Shown: positions 22,814 through 35,086 of the stretch, one piece after another
Layout: each line of letters opens with the position of its first letter
Position numbering within the stretch: position 1 is the stretch's first letter
Assembly: GCA_037349105.1 (NCBI GenBank)
Contig: JAYJMM010000004.1
Location: 5,173,001-5,237,000 of the forward strand
Reading direction: 5' to 3'
DNA: 64,000 bases
DNA from: Limnomonas spitsbergensis
Taxonomy: Eukaryota > Chlorophyta > Chlorophyceae > Chlamydomonadales
Position numbers and translations under genes: made by a program
Notes under the pieces: model-generated
What the model saw: only the letters and a program-made list of their open reading frames with translations
What the model was told of the DNA's origin: nothing
The model's database searches: none

Positions 22814-25800
22814 TCATGCACGTAACGGGGCTTTGATGGCTGCAACGGCCAACCTCAGCGCCTCCTGGTCCCTGCTGCCCATCGCTGCCTGTGGGGGGCA
22901 GGACAGCACATACGAAGTCACATGCAGATACATCGGCTGGCTCAGAATCAAATCCTTTTAACAATCCCGGGTGCAATCACCTCTGGGGTAGCGACACAGG
23001 GTCCCAGGCAAGAATGCACGCACTTCATCCAGATAATGCCTCTTTCCCATGTTTGAATCATCCCTATTGCTTTAGGGGGGTCTTCGACCTAGGGCTCTGG
23101 CTAGCTATATGAAAATGCGGTAAACAAAAAACAGACCGTATGAAAACGCTTTTAATTCTCAATCCCAGACCCAGGATGTGCAAATCTAGACCCAGGCCAG
23201 TTTTGCTCAACGGCTCAAGGCACTAGCAGATGGCCACACATCTCCGAACCACAGTAAGTCAGTAAAAATATGATGATAATAAACTGATCGGATTTGGGGG
23301 GCTTTGAAACTTGCCTTCATGGGCAGCAGAGAGGCGGCTGTGAAGACTGCCGATCCGGCCACCAACACATTAGCCCCCGCCTGGACTGCTAAGGGTGCTG
23401 TCTTGGCATTGATCCCGCCATCCACCTGTTCAGGTGGAAGGCGACACGTTTTCAGATTCCAGGTTGCGCGCCTCAAGTTTCAGGTTGTAGGCATGAAATG
23501 AAACATGAGAGCATCCGGCAATCCTCGGACCTAATTCGGATCTGCATTGCCGACTCCCCATTGTTGAGCACCTGGATGTCCAAGGTCGGGAAAGCTTGCC
23601 GCAGCTGTTGGACCTTCTGAAGCACCTCAGGAATCATCTGCTGGCCGCCAAAGCCCGGCGTCACAGTCATGCAGAGCACCTGCAGGGCATGGACAATTCA
23701 GTTGTAAGCAACCTAGAGCAGACAGGGCATGAACAATTCAGTTGTAAGCAAACTAGAGCAGAAAGGGCATGAACAATTCAGTTGTAAGCAACCCAGAGCA
23801 GATGGCATGAACCATTCACTTGTAACTTATAACTTATAAGTAACCCAGAACAGGCAGGCAGGGCAGGGCACAGGCGTGGCATGAACCATCCACTAAAACG
23901 TCATCAACAACCCAGAGCAGGTACGGCACTGCACAGGCAGAGCAGGAAGACACCTTCTGCATTCGAAGGATTAGACATTCCATAAAAACCAGAACGTCTG
24001 CATGGCATGCAACATTCCGTACAAGACAGAGCAGACAGGCCGGAGCTCCCAGCTCCATTTACCACAAGCCGGCCGCCAGCAGCAACAATCCAGTTACAAA
24101 TCAATCATGGTGGGATTCCGTGTCAGGGTCAGGCTGGAGGTATACCCCGCTGAACTGCTCAAGGCATTGGAAGATCAAATATATAGACGGAAATATGTAG
24201 ATAACAAATGGCATTCCACGTGCCCCTGATAAAATGAAACAAGCAAACAAGTAAGACAGCTGGGTCACACAAAATCTGAAAATCAAATACACAACGAAAA
24301 CAAATACCAAAGTAAATAGCGAAAGGCACCTACAAAGACCAGATAGGGGTCCCCACCCCTACAACAACAAGTGCTCACCAGGTCTACTGATCCTGCCTCC
24401 AGCAGGGGCATCACAGCCGATGCTGGGGTGTCTGGTGCCAGCGCAACGCCAGCCCTGAGGGATGGATGTGGGTAAACGGGGTTTGAAACCTACTTTAGGG
24501 GTCAAGCAGGAGTCCTCTTGTATGAGGCTGTTGAAAATGATGATGAAGAGCAGGAGCAGAAGCAGAAGCAAAGGTCAAGAAATCTGAGGAGCAGAGCCTC
24601 CAAAGATGAGCCTGCTGAGGAGAAGCCTTTCTGGGCCACGTGCTCAGACAGGCCAACTCACAATGTGTATTGCAGCAGTCGTGGCTGATGCTATTTATTA
24701 TTATTACATCCACTACTAAAGCGGTTTTCCGCATACAAGTGACCACAAACCAGCTAACGTTGGTCTCGGCAGGGATGCGTCTCGGCCAGGGGGCCTCAGA
24801 CCGTGGACTCTGAGAGATACATGCGTGAAGTTTACGGACACGTCGTAAACATTGAATGGTGACCCTGGAGCTGCAGGGCTGGAGCGACACAAGTTAACCC
24901 CAAACTTGTGAAACTTGGGGAGGGCACATGGAGCCGCAAGCTTAACACACAAAAACGCATATATGAGAGCAATCAAATGTTAAAAGTTATGCCAAATGGC
25001 TTTTCTGTGTGGCATACACGTGTTCGTGACACTCTTTGCCAACCGTGGAACCAGGCGTGTGGACTCTGGAGGCTTCCAGGAATGACTGAAGGAGGAGACA
25101 AGTGCCAGCTGACTTATCATACATAAACAAAGGAGTCGAGCAATCAGTATTTCCTTTTTCGTCACTCAGCTATGTGTCACCTACACTCCGGCCTCTGGCC
25201 GGGGACCCTGTTTGTGGCCGGCCATGCTGCTTTGGCCGCCAGCCGTAGGCCGGTCCATGTTTGGTCCCGATTGGGCCTTTGGCGGCACCTTATGATCGGC
25301 AAACACATGTACTCACCTTTCTTGCAGCCTTCCTTCTCACGGGATTTGCGACAAAGGAGCCCACTTATAAGAAGGCATAATGTATGCTTTATTATATATT
25401 ATAGGGTTTAGGGTTAAGGGTTTAGGGTTCTCTATCGTTTGCCCCCCCGCCCCGCCCCGCCGCCCACCCTGGGTGAGTCAGGGAGCCTGTGGCCTGAGCA
25501 CCATCCGTTGCGATGATAGGTCACCACTGACATGACAGGTCAGTAACAACCGATCGCATACAACAGAGGCTGGCATGCACGCTTGCACACGCAGCATCAA
25601 GATGATAGACTTAAGCGATGAAGCACGGCAAATCGGCTACAAGCCGGCACCACCCCAGCGCTGTAGCAGCGTCAACCGCCATGAAGAGTGACAGCAGTAG
25701 CAATCGATCACAGTAGAGTCCATACCGATCCATACAGAGGAGGGAGGAAGCGTTCAGGTGATAGCTTTTGCAGACTAGGGAAGAAAGCAAGCCCATTTCC

Positions 25801-27553
25801 CCGTTCCGTGAAATGCGGACATACAACTTCATTCAATTGCTTCAGTGATTGGTTACCTATCATTTGAGAAGAATCTAGGAATGCCAAAACAAACAAGATC
25901 TTGACAATTTCGTGTTTGATGTTTTACGGCAAACAAGCCACACAATGTACATGGGTTGGTAAGGAATAAATGAAGGACAAACTGGTTTTAAGGGCCCCCC
26001 CCCCATGGAATGAAATAGGATAAAGTTCATGATAGCTAACCTCTAGTAGCTGCTGCAGTGGTGATATTGTGTTCACCATAACGGATTTAGAATCCCACCC
26101 CGTCCCCCCAAACGCACACCTCATGCCCTTGGCCCGCACTTGGGATGCCAAGGCTGTCATGGCAATTAGATTACAGTCCAGAACTTCAGCGTGAAAAGTG
26201 AATTGCGAAGCTCCTGCAGCGGCCACCTCCGCTAGGTATCGAGAGGGGTCCTGCAGCAACATTACGAAAGGGCTGAGCAAGGGTTCAGTTTTCAAATAAG
26301 TGGATACACATTTCAACGAATTGAGTCCGTAAAATACCAGCAGCAGCAGCAGCAGCAGTAGCAAAACAGGGATATCGGAGCATCGATAGACGTGACAAAT
26401 GCAGTACCGTAAAACCGGATAGGGTCTGCGCACCCCTGTTGAGAAATAATATATCAAATCCGTTCTACGGTAGTGATAATTGGAGGCTGTACCTGGAGCA
26501 TTGGGGATCCTGCGATTCAAATTCAAAATCAGGTCAGCCACTCAGCCCCCCTAGGTCCAGAAGACCTTGACCTGATCAAGTGATCAAACATAACTTTCTG
26601 TTTTCTTGTTCAACGAAAAAAAATCATGTCAGTCATAGATCCAGCCATGGATATCAGGGTTCACCCCAATCTTCCAGCTACCCCCCTAGGATGCAGACAG
26701 CCAGGGGAGGTCAAAGCTGATCCCACCTTGACAGCGAGGTGGCAGTCGAAAAAGGCGTGCGGGTGGCAGGCCCTGAGCGCCTTGAGCACGGGCGGCCCTA
26801 TCGTGAAGTTGTCGACGTACGTGCCGTCAAACATATCGACGTGGATCCAGTCGGCACCAGCCTGCGAAGTAACAAATGATACAAACCAAACCTGGTAGGC
26901 TGGGAAAGCGCAGGTGTGTCCTGTGAGCCGGCTCAGATATGTCGGGCAGGGGGAGACAGGCTCTTAGGCTGAGGCACATGAGGACACGAAAATCGATGCC
27001 AGGGCACCCATCTTGCAGACTGCGAAATTCAAAAATCATTCCAGGTGTGGACAGAATTGTGGTGTACTGTCCAGTTCTGTGTGTTTCTCCTCTAGGGTTC
27101 AGTTTAGGGTCTAAAGTTTGGCCTGGTCTTGTTGGTTGCTCCGCTTACAATCATGGTTCAAGCCTGCCTCATTGGTGTAAATATCCGTGTCTGCTAACAC
27201 CAGATCAGGGGCGTTGGTCAGCATATGTGTGTGGCAGTGCCGCCAAATGCATCCAGTTCCGGCCTCGTGGTTTACAAACACTCCCTTCTTCACCGACTGA
27301 TTTCAGGATTTCATGACTTCCATGCCCCGAATACCTGCCCCCCTCGGCGCCTTACTGTGAGAGCAGCATCGACATCCGATCCGAGTCGTGAGAAGTCGGC
27401 GGCGAGGATCGAAGCTGACAGGATACCGCGAGGGGTGGGTGCCAGGTCTTGGGATGCAGCTGTTGCCCCTGAGCCTGGGCCTGCGTCTAGGTCGGGGGCT
27501 GCAGCCGAGGGCTGACCTGCGGTCAGGAAAGGTAGCGACAGGGGCAGCAAGAT
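22814..27553 (-). CDS. RPE: Ribulose-phosphate 3-epimerase
   Basis: Exons in coding order: 27356-27553, 26727-26861, 26120-26250, 24379-24454, 23572-23679, 23315-23425, 22814-22888; phases fit throughout. The enzyme interconverts D-ribulose 5-phosphate and D-xylulose 5-phosphate in the pentose phosphate and Calvin cycles. Visible: [86 protein letters not shown] and [11 protein letters not shown]. All four metal ligands are present (H and D of HVD, H of DCHL, D of VDGG). The tail ends [20 protein letters not shown]. About 277 residues are visible, against approximately 220-230 for a cytosolic enzyme; the extra approximately 40 at the N-terminus is Ala/Pro/Gly-rich and could be part of a transit peptide. 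No ATG is in frame in the first exon, and an acceptor (CTGTTCAG) stands at 27554, so a further 5' exon with the start is expected. The sixth intron begins with GC. Confidence 0.95.
22889..23314 (-). other. GC-AG intron of the epimerase gene
   Basis: Donor AAG|GCAAGT at 23315/23314, acceptor CCCCCCACAG at 22889. Joining here gives the in-frame C-terminal helix ending [10 protein letters not shown] and a stop. Reading through instead gives a 36-residue tail unlike the family. The flanking donor bases match the strong consensus typical of GC-AG introns. Confidence 0.85.
23684..23960. repeat. About 41-bp tandem repeat abutting an epimerase exon
   Basis: GGGCATGAACAATTCAGTTG then TAAGCAACCCAGAGCAGACA, five copies becoming more divergent away from exon 23572-23679. 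The copy next to the exon supplies its acceptor tract. Confidence 0.85.
25294..25370. repeat. Partial copy of the 21160-21240 repeat
   Basis: GATCGGCAAACACATGTACT, CACCTTTCTTGCAGCCTTCC and TTGCGACAAAGGAGCCCACT align with 21160-21240. It is in an intron of the epimerase gene and is followed by interstitial TTTAGGG motifs (25403-25430). Confidence 0.8.
25403..25430. repeat. Interstitial telomere-like TTTAGGG run
   Basis: AGGGTTTAGGGTTAAGGGTT TAGGG. A similar run is at 51821-51838. TTTAGGG is the plant and many-green-algae telomere unit. Confidence 0.8.
26339..26360. repeat. (AGC)n microsatellite
   Basis: Seven trinucleotide units in an epimerase intron. Confidence 0.9.
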
Positions 27554-28054
27554 CTGAACAGTGAGATCTCATCCGCGAAATAATTTGTTGACTTACATTC
27601 GTCGTTTTTAACATAACTTCATAACAGAGTTAAACATAAATTTCATGTTCAGAGGTGTCCCCCCTAGAGCATAGAAACATCGATAGAGGAGTCTGGTGCG
27701 AGCAGGGGCACATCCTTGGTGCACATAAGAGCAATTTCCAGACTGAAGTCATACACCAGGGGCGTCACAAGGAGCGCGCACTGGTACGACCCCCCCCTCC
27801 TCCTCCCCATGTTCCCCACCCAGGCTGCCATAGATTGCCTGCGGGTGCCCCCTAGATCCACACAACGGGTACCTCTCAATCAACCTACGGGTGGATACCG
27901 TAATCCTCTATAGGCTGCAGGGCTCTCATCTTGCAACGTAACCGCTGCCACCCGCGACCATGAAAACTGAAAGCCTAGCCATTCAAAAAAAAGGAATGAG
28001 CAAATTAATATGAATAATGCCCACCTGATGCCAAGGGCCACACTTCCTGGCCTA
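27554..28054. other. Short gap between kinase stop and epimerase
   Basis: About 500 bp separate the stop of the upstream kinase gene from the first resolved epimerase exon, both on the minus strand. The missing 5' exon, promoter and 5' UTR of the epimerase gene should lie here. No start exon could be chosen with confidence. Confidence 0.6.
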
Positions 28055-31000
28055 TCACCGCACCTGATTTCCAAAAATAGTGTCCAACTGCCCTACTGCC
28101 TTAGCCGCACCTTTTTGGTCCGCCCTTGCAACCGCTGCCTGGGAGTGAAAGGTCTGCTTCAGGGCAGGGTACAGCCCAACGTACGCCGCGTAGTGCCGAT
28201 TGTACAGCTCATGTGCCTGTGTGATAAGTGAGTGGTCATAGTCAATCTGGCCCTGCGAGAAAGTGTGACATCTGACACCCCACACCTCCCTGACAGCTAC
28301 AAGAGGGGACAAAGAGATGAATGTCTGTAAATCACCCAGCATATTCATGAAAACGATGCGTCTTAAGGCGAGGCTAAAGGGAACCCGGTTCAGCGGCATG
28401 AAGCATTGGGTAGGCTGTCAGGGCCGATACTGCATGACAGGGACTGGCCGGGCGCATATTGATCCACTGACAGACAAATGTTTGGGCCCCAATAAATCAG
28501 TTGGCAGCACACAGCAAACCTGCCTTGAAGCTTATCCCCCTGGGGTCATCACGGGCCTGCTCAATCGCAGGTGCTGCCAGAGGGCTATCTGTAAATAATT
28601 CCGTGGCGTTATCTATCTTCAGCCTAGAACAACGATGTAGAACAATCTCTGTGGCGGCAAAAGGTTCAAAAGCCGGCTGACAAACATCCCTCCAAGTCTC
28701 CAGATCGTTTCCACTCGAGAAGGCGGCCATACTCAGCCATGCCATTTATTACCCACCCAACCTAACAGGGCCCGATGCCCCCCCCTTACATACCCCAGGT
28801 CAGCACAAGGGATTTATATCAGGCAGTTCCAGTCCGGTTTGGGATAGACTTTGTCAGCGCAGCGGCCCTCACCTGCAGGTCTGGCTGAATGACTGAGTCC
28901 ACTCCCACCATGGCCTCCACTGCGGCCGGGATGTCAGGAAATAGCTGCGCGGCATATGCAGCAAGGATGGCTGAGCCCAGCATGGGGGCCTCGATCTCCC
29001 TGGGGTGAACACAGGATCAGGTGTTGGATCAGACTTCAGGGTCTTAAGCTAGGAACAGAGGGGTTGACTCGGATCAGACCAAAAATTATGAAGCTTTGAA
29101 CAAAGGATCATGCCAAGGTCAGACTTCATAATGTAGGAACAGGCCCCTCCATGCTTTGTGCTATGACAGCGCACTCATTTAATCAGCACCAAAAGCATGA
29201 GTGGATTCTCTAGAACGTCAGGATCCAGCCAGAGCTGCAGCTCTGTCAGCACACCCACCTCATCAGCACCAACAGCATGGCGTGCACATTACCGTAGATT
29301 CGGTTTGCCTTCCCTTGGGTATGAAAAAGCGAATTCTTTCATTGCTGCCCTCAGGGCAAATGTCGACCAAAACTCTTAATTTCTGACTCAAAACTGGCCG
29401 GTCGACAATCCATAACTGGGACATTTATGGATCCCTCAACCCCAAACAACGTTATGATGAGGAAAGGCAAGGCAAATCTACCGGTATCGGGAAAGTTAGA
29501 CACTCAGATACAAATATGGCTTCTGCTGCGGTAGCGCACCCACCTCATCAGCACCAACGCCATGTTGCACACATTTTCTAGAACAACGTAACCCGGATAT
29601 AGCTCATGTCGTGACAGCGCTTCCAGATGATTTAGGAATAAAAAAAGGCACCCACTTGGTCAGCACAAACGGGACGTTGCACACGTCTGCATGCATCTGC
29701 AGCCACAGCGGTGAGCGGGCCGCGCCCCCAGCAATGGCAATACTCTCGGGCAGGTACCCATTCTTGGTCATGGTGTCCAGGATCAGCCGTGTGCCGTAAG
29801 CAACGCTCTCCATGAGGCTTCTGCAGGAACACAACAAAAAGCAGCAAGTGGGAGGGGGGCAGCAAAACAATGTTAGTATATGTGTATCGGTGTATACCGG
29901 TAACTAAAATAGCTGCATAACGGGTACTTGCTCATATCCAATGCATGAGGCTTCCGTCACAACACATTTTGAAGCAAGAAGGGGTGAGGTCTACCAGGCT
30001 GCATGCTCCCTAGAATGACCCTCCGTTTTCTTTTCTTAGTAGTTATGGCATCTCAAAATCCAGCCATTCAGGAGGCACCAATCCAGGAGTGCAACACGAA
30101 CAGGGGACAGTAGAGCGGCACAAGGATTTGAATTCAAAATTGAATTCCAGGGGTAAAATCTAGAGAATGCCTTCAAATCTCCAGTCCTCACCATCCACGT
30201 CAGCCCAAGTGTTACACATCAGCGTCCACCCAAACGGTTTGAATTCAAATTTCAGTGCACAAATAATAACATTTCCAAGATGTGAGCGATTATCTGCGTC
30301 AGGTCAATTTCCCCTATCTCCTCTATGCCCGCTGTTGTATAAAAGTTAGTCGCCCCCCTGCTCATGACACTCACCTGTACACCCATGTTCATGATTGATC
30401 CTGACCCCAACACCCCCTGTCCATGGCACTGACCTGTACACGTGGCCCCTCCCGTGCCTGAGAGTGAGGCCCACCAGCGCCCCTCTGGATAGAGGATCCG
30501 TGTGTGGCGTTCGATTCCCCTGCAGATGAATACAAGAGTGGGTGCGGTGTTATATAACACATGAACACAATGCCCGTTTCTCAAGATTATTCGAAGACAA
30601 GATAAGTGTTTCTGAAAGAAGCGCATGCCGTGAAGTGGCCACTGGCAGTTTTCAGCATAACAGGGGTGTCGGTAGTTGTTGTACAGGTTGAGAGCTTCTG
30701 TGGCATGGAGCCCGTGCCATTAAGTGGCAAGCCGGCACAAGCTGCTGAGCATGGAGGGCCGGTGCTTGCCATGTCATCCAACCTTGAAATAAATAGAAAG
30801 TGCGCGGACCTCTCCTGGACTCGTCGCCATTCTGGACCCCTGCCCCCGACGAGGCGGTGCAAAGTTCCAGCCCCATGCATGAACAAGGCATCTACGTGCA
30901 CACCAACACTGCTTATTGCCGCGTGGTGTATAAATCATATAGCTGGGCCCTGTACTGCCATATGGCTCCAGGGTGTACTGCCATATGGCTCCCGGGTGTA

Positions 31001-34000
31001 CTGCCATATGGCTCCCGGGTGTACTGCCATATGGCTCCAGGGTGTACTGCCATGTGGCTCCAGGGTGTACTGCCATATGGCTCCAGGGTGCACTGCCATG
31101 TGGCTATGTAATGTACTGCCATATGGCTGCGTGATGTACTGCCACATGGCTGCAAATCGCACCTGGAAGTGGTCTAGGCAGCTGAGGCCCTCACAACCGG
31201 GGGGCACCGCCGCGGCCTCCTCGTTGAGCGTATCGTAGGTGACCTCGGGGGGCACCAGCGTCCGCTTGAACCAGTTCACAATGCTGCCGGTGGACGTCTG
31301 CCCGCCCTCGATGACATGGACACCCGGCAGCACTGCGTCGCTGTAGGTCCCAAATATTCCCTGGAAGTGCATTTCAGTTGCCACCTGCAGGAGGGTGTGT
31401 GTTTGTTATTTGTGACAGACAATTTGGGGTAAAGGGGGATTGAGGGTTCAGGGTTTGGCAAGAAACCCAACCTGTGCTGAACGTCCGATTGGCTCCACAT
31501 ACATGTAAGCCATTGCATCAGATGAAAGGATCACTGAGAAACCCTAAAACCGATATGCTTCCACCAGGAACTGTTACTATTTACCGATAATTTCAGCTAT
31601 CCAGATTTATAAATACTGCGCGATGTTCACTTGTAATGCCATGCAAATACCCTGATGTATACAGTAGACCACAAGTCTCAGGCATTTTTAATGCAGAATG
31701 TGTACAAGGTCGTGTAAGATATCGTACATAAAGGACGAGGACGTGTATGGTAGTGTACATAAACCCTCAACCCTTTACCCTTGCGTACCCCAAGGTATTT
31801 GCTCTAAAAGAGTTGCAACGCAACATGTACCGTATCCCCTTGACCGCACTGACCATGGAGGACCCTCTCCCAGTATATACTGCCTACCATGTTGACCCCC
31901 CTCACCATGCCCAGCTGCAGATGAGACGAGCCGGTCAGCAGCGCCATCTGCCCGGGTCGCACCACACCCAGCCCCAGCATCCCGATGAAGGAATCAGCAC
32001 CGCCCTGGAGGGCCATGAGGGGGGGGGGGGGGTGAATTCAGATCATTTGGAGGCTCTAATTTAAAACGCAGATATTCATTTCAGCTTTGATGGCATCGTT
32101 TCAGGTCATCAGGATGAAACAGAGCATGTTCTCGCTACCCTTTGTCGGGAGAACTGCTCTCGCCATCCTTCGTAACGGTCCACCAAGAAGCTGCACTGAA
32201 CATGGTATGCCAGGCGCATCGCCAGATGACCTAGTATACAATCTGCCGTGCAAGAACCACGCCAGGACTCTGGCCCAACTCCCTTAAACATCTTCAAAGC
32301 AGTGAGGCAACCATCCTGAAACACAGAGTTCTGCTACATTGGCAAAACATTACTAATTTACCATAAAGACGAAAACAGAAATGAGAAAGGAAAGGTGGGG
32401 GGGAATATCAGGATTCCTTGGCTGTGTATGCAGTTTGTGTCACCTGTGCAACCAAGGTGCCTGGCAGCAGACCCAAGTGCTGTGCGGCAGCCTCCGTGAG
32501 ACCTCCGACCGGGGCACCCAGTGGCAGCAGCACCTGGGGCCACTTGGCGGCAAGCTCCGGGATGCCCAGCTTCTGCATCAGGGACAGGGGAATGCCCCGC
32601 TGCGTGGAGTAGTGCCAGCGCACCTGAGCAACACAGGCATCACGGAAGGGTCATGAAGATTGACGGTGCCGTAGGTTCCATTCATTTGAGCCATTCGCAC
32701 CTACTTGCTGCCAGGCAGCTGCAGCGGACACAAGCCGTGCATGACTTGTTGGATAAATGGGAGAGGGGAGAGGAAGCACTCTGGGAGCTTGAAGGTAAGC
32801 TGAATCCCGGTATATAAATGGGACGGACATTGCATCCTCCAGTGTTAACGTACATTGCTTTCAGAACCCCGCACCTTGTTTTGCATTAGAATAAACTTAC
32901 CAAACTGAACCCTTATCAAACTTACCGGTAACCCATGGATAGGATATGATAGGATATGATAAACATATCAAACTGAGCCCATGCGTACATTCAACATATG
33001 CATGGTTGCAAAGCTTACAGAGGCGTTGTTGACGGATCCACACATGCGGCCAGTCAAGCGCAGGTTAATGTAATCCTACAGTACAGGTTGCATGGGGGGG
33101 GGGCAGACTAGTTGCAAGGTATGCCAACAAAAAGGAATGGAGGCAAATATTATTGAGATGATTCAAAGTTATTCAAAAGCGTTGTAGACGGTCAACAGTG
33201 GACGTCTGACCGTCTCGGGTCCTAATGTATGCAGTCGAACGCTGACGCGACAGATGGCTGTGGATTTTTGTGAAGTTCTTACAGTCTATCAGAGCATCAC
33301 ATTTGATGCATGGGACATGTGCCCATAAACCAGTACAGGCACTGGATACACAGCCGTTGCCTGATACGCAGCCTTGAGCTGTTGCCTGCTCAAGCAAGTG
33401 CGGCTGGCTCTGCTTCAACCCAATGCACCGTCTCTAAATTCAAACCCAGCTTGGATCCTGAATTCAAATCACCTGGTACTCGCAGATGGTGGTTGCCTGT
33501 TCGAACAAGTGGGGCTCGTTTTGTTTCAGCCACAGGGACTTGGGCACCATCCACTCGGCAGAGACAGGACCCAAGCCAGCGCTATTCACCTGCTCAGGCA
33601 GACCAACAGCAGGCTGGTTCATTCGAATTCGAAATGTTGACCCAGACTAGTTTGAAGGACGCCATATACGTAGATTTGATTTGCCTTCCCTCAGGTATGA
33701 AAAATGACTTCTTTTAATACTGCCCTCAGGTCAAACTTTCGACCAAACCTCTTATTTTCTGACTGAAATATGGCGTTGGCATTAGCAATTTCGTGGATCC
33801 CTCTACCCCAAACAAGTCAAATTATGAGGGAAGGCAAAGCAAATCTACAGTATGGTAGATAGGGTGCTGCCGCACTTGTACATCAACTCATGGGCCAATC
33901 TAGACAATCTCCAAACCTGCACCCCGTTATCTTCAATACTTGTGCCCTCGGACCGCCTGTAGCAGGCTGTGTAGCGGGTCCAATATCTTTTTATTCGAAA

Positions 34001-35086
34001 TTCAAAATCCAGAAGCAGACATGAATGCCCTAGCTGCAGCTGTGGACAGGGCGCCCTTTGTCCCGCTCACCTGCACAGCTATATCCCCCGAAGCTGCCAC
34101 CTCAGCGGCCTGAGAGGCACTGCGCTGGTCCATCCACATAAGAGCGGGGCGCAGAGGCTGGTCATCCGAGCCAAGCGCCACCACGGTGCAGCAGGTGGTG
34201 TCCAGGCCAAACGCCGCTATCTGCATGCATGGGTGCATGGGTGATCAGTGCATGGGTGATGGTTGGATTGGGCGCAGGTAAGCATAGGTGCAAAAATGCC
34301 TTCCGACACAAAACCCCGACTCACTGACCTGGATGGCCTGCACACCCGAGGCTTTCAAAGCGCCCTTCACAGCCACTCCCAGGGCTTGCCACCAGTCGTC
34401 AGGGATCTGCTCCGCCCATCCTGGCTGGGGGAACTGTGTGGCATATGGGCTGGAGCAGGTACCCACAAGCTGTCCTGCGAGGTTTGTTGCACAGATGTGT
34501 GTGCGTGTTGATGCACTACTTTGTGCAAAGGTTAGTCCATGGTGTATTCCAATGCTTTGGCATGGCAAGCTTGCAACCTCTAGCCATGCAGCGAGGACCA
34601 GTGGGGCTGAAGAAAGCAGCGCCCACGAGAGTTACGAGATCGGCACAGCTCAGGAACAAAAGAGCACACAGAAACTGTTACGCAAGGGCGTTAAATGATG
34701 CAGCCTTCAAGAAATGGCCACGAGCCTCCCTGCATGGCGTGTTGCATGGGGTGCAGCATCAGGAGAGGCCAATGGGGGACGGAGTGCATATGGAAGAGGC
34801 ACATGGGATCATGGGAGAGATGTCCGGGTGGGACACTCGTTATATGCCGCAGCGCATGGGAAGAGCTGAATATAGTATTGGCAACGTCTCAGATTATGAT
34901 GGCCATGCATCCAGCGCTTCCTCATGAAATACGGGCATCCATTCACGTCTCGGCTAGTTGCCAGAGTAGATCCAACTCATGGATTTGGCTGAGATGTTTG
35001 CATGGCTTACCCGCTAAATCAAATACCCCGGCTCGCAAACTCTCGGTGCCACCATCCACGCCGACCACGAACTGTGCTGCGCTCAT
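28055..35086 (-). CDS. FGGY-family pentulose kinase (probable D-ribulokinase)
   Basis: Twelve exons, all GT-AG and in phase: 35011-35086, 34329-34474, 34071-34220, 33473-33589, 33019-33075, 32444-32623, 31906-32004, 31163-31384, 30434-30519, 29656-29820, 28873-28999, 28055-28252. They encode 540 residues, the usual length for the family. The ATG at 35086 begins [16 protein letters not shown], the phosphate-binding loop of the FGGY N-domain. Then come [89 protein letters not shown] (catalytic Asp of the GGxD motif), [44 protein letters not shown] and [18 protein letters not shown]. The tail [15 protein letters not shown] is typical of pentulose kinases. The enzyme transfers phosphate from ATP to a ketopentose, probably in the cytosol (no clear targeting peptide). 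D-ribulose as substrate is inferred from overall resemblance to ribulokinases of the FGGY/YDR109C type and from the adjacent epimerase. L-ribulose, ribitol or xylulose cannot be excluded. Confidence 0.93.
29292..29484. mobile_element. MITE, copy 2 (193 bp, TA target duplication)
   Basis: Terminal inverted repeats: CCGTAGATTCGGTTTGCCTT at the left, and at the right the reverse complement of CCGGTAGATTTGCCTTGCCT. The element is flanked by TA on both sides (29290-29291, 29485-29486). Too short to encode a protein. The interior matches copy 1 at 33669-33850 (GTATGAAAAA, CTGCCCTCAGG, TCGACCAAA, TTTCTGACT, GGATCCCTC, CCCCAAACAA). Lies in intron 10 of the kinase gene. TA duplications suggest mobilisation by a Tc1/mariner-type transposase. 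Confidence 0.85.
30945..31162. repeat. 21-bp tandem repeat abutting a kinase exon donor
   Basis: About ten copies of GTACTGCCATATGGCTCCAG G. The array ends at the donor of exon 31163-31384. In the coding sense it stays in frame with that exon until a stop at 30935, so intron retention would add about 70 residues with a 7-residue repeat. Confidence 0.9.
33376..33432. repeat. Decayed copy of kinase exon 4 in its downstream intron
   Basis: GTTGCCTGCTCAAGCAAGTG CGGCTGGCTCTGCTTCA matches exon 4 at 33490-33528 (GTTGCCTGTTCGAACAAGTG). It ends with a shortened version of the following bases (GCACCGTC against GCACCATCC). Confidence 0.75.
33669..33850. mobile_element. MITE, copy 1 (182 bp, TA target duplication)
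   Basis: Left end CGTAGATTTGATTTGCCTTC, right end the reverse complement of CTGTAGATTTGCTTTGCCTT, so inverted repeats of about 24 bp. Flanked by TA at 33667-33668 and 33851-33852. Sits in intron 3 of the kinase gene. Homologous along its length to the copy at 29292-29484, with indels. Confidence 0.87.

Noticed and set aside
28497..28745. 82-residue minus-strand ORF in the last intron of the kinase gene
   Set aside because: Does not fit between the flanking exons, whose phases join directly. No family resemblance.
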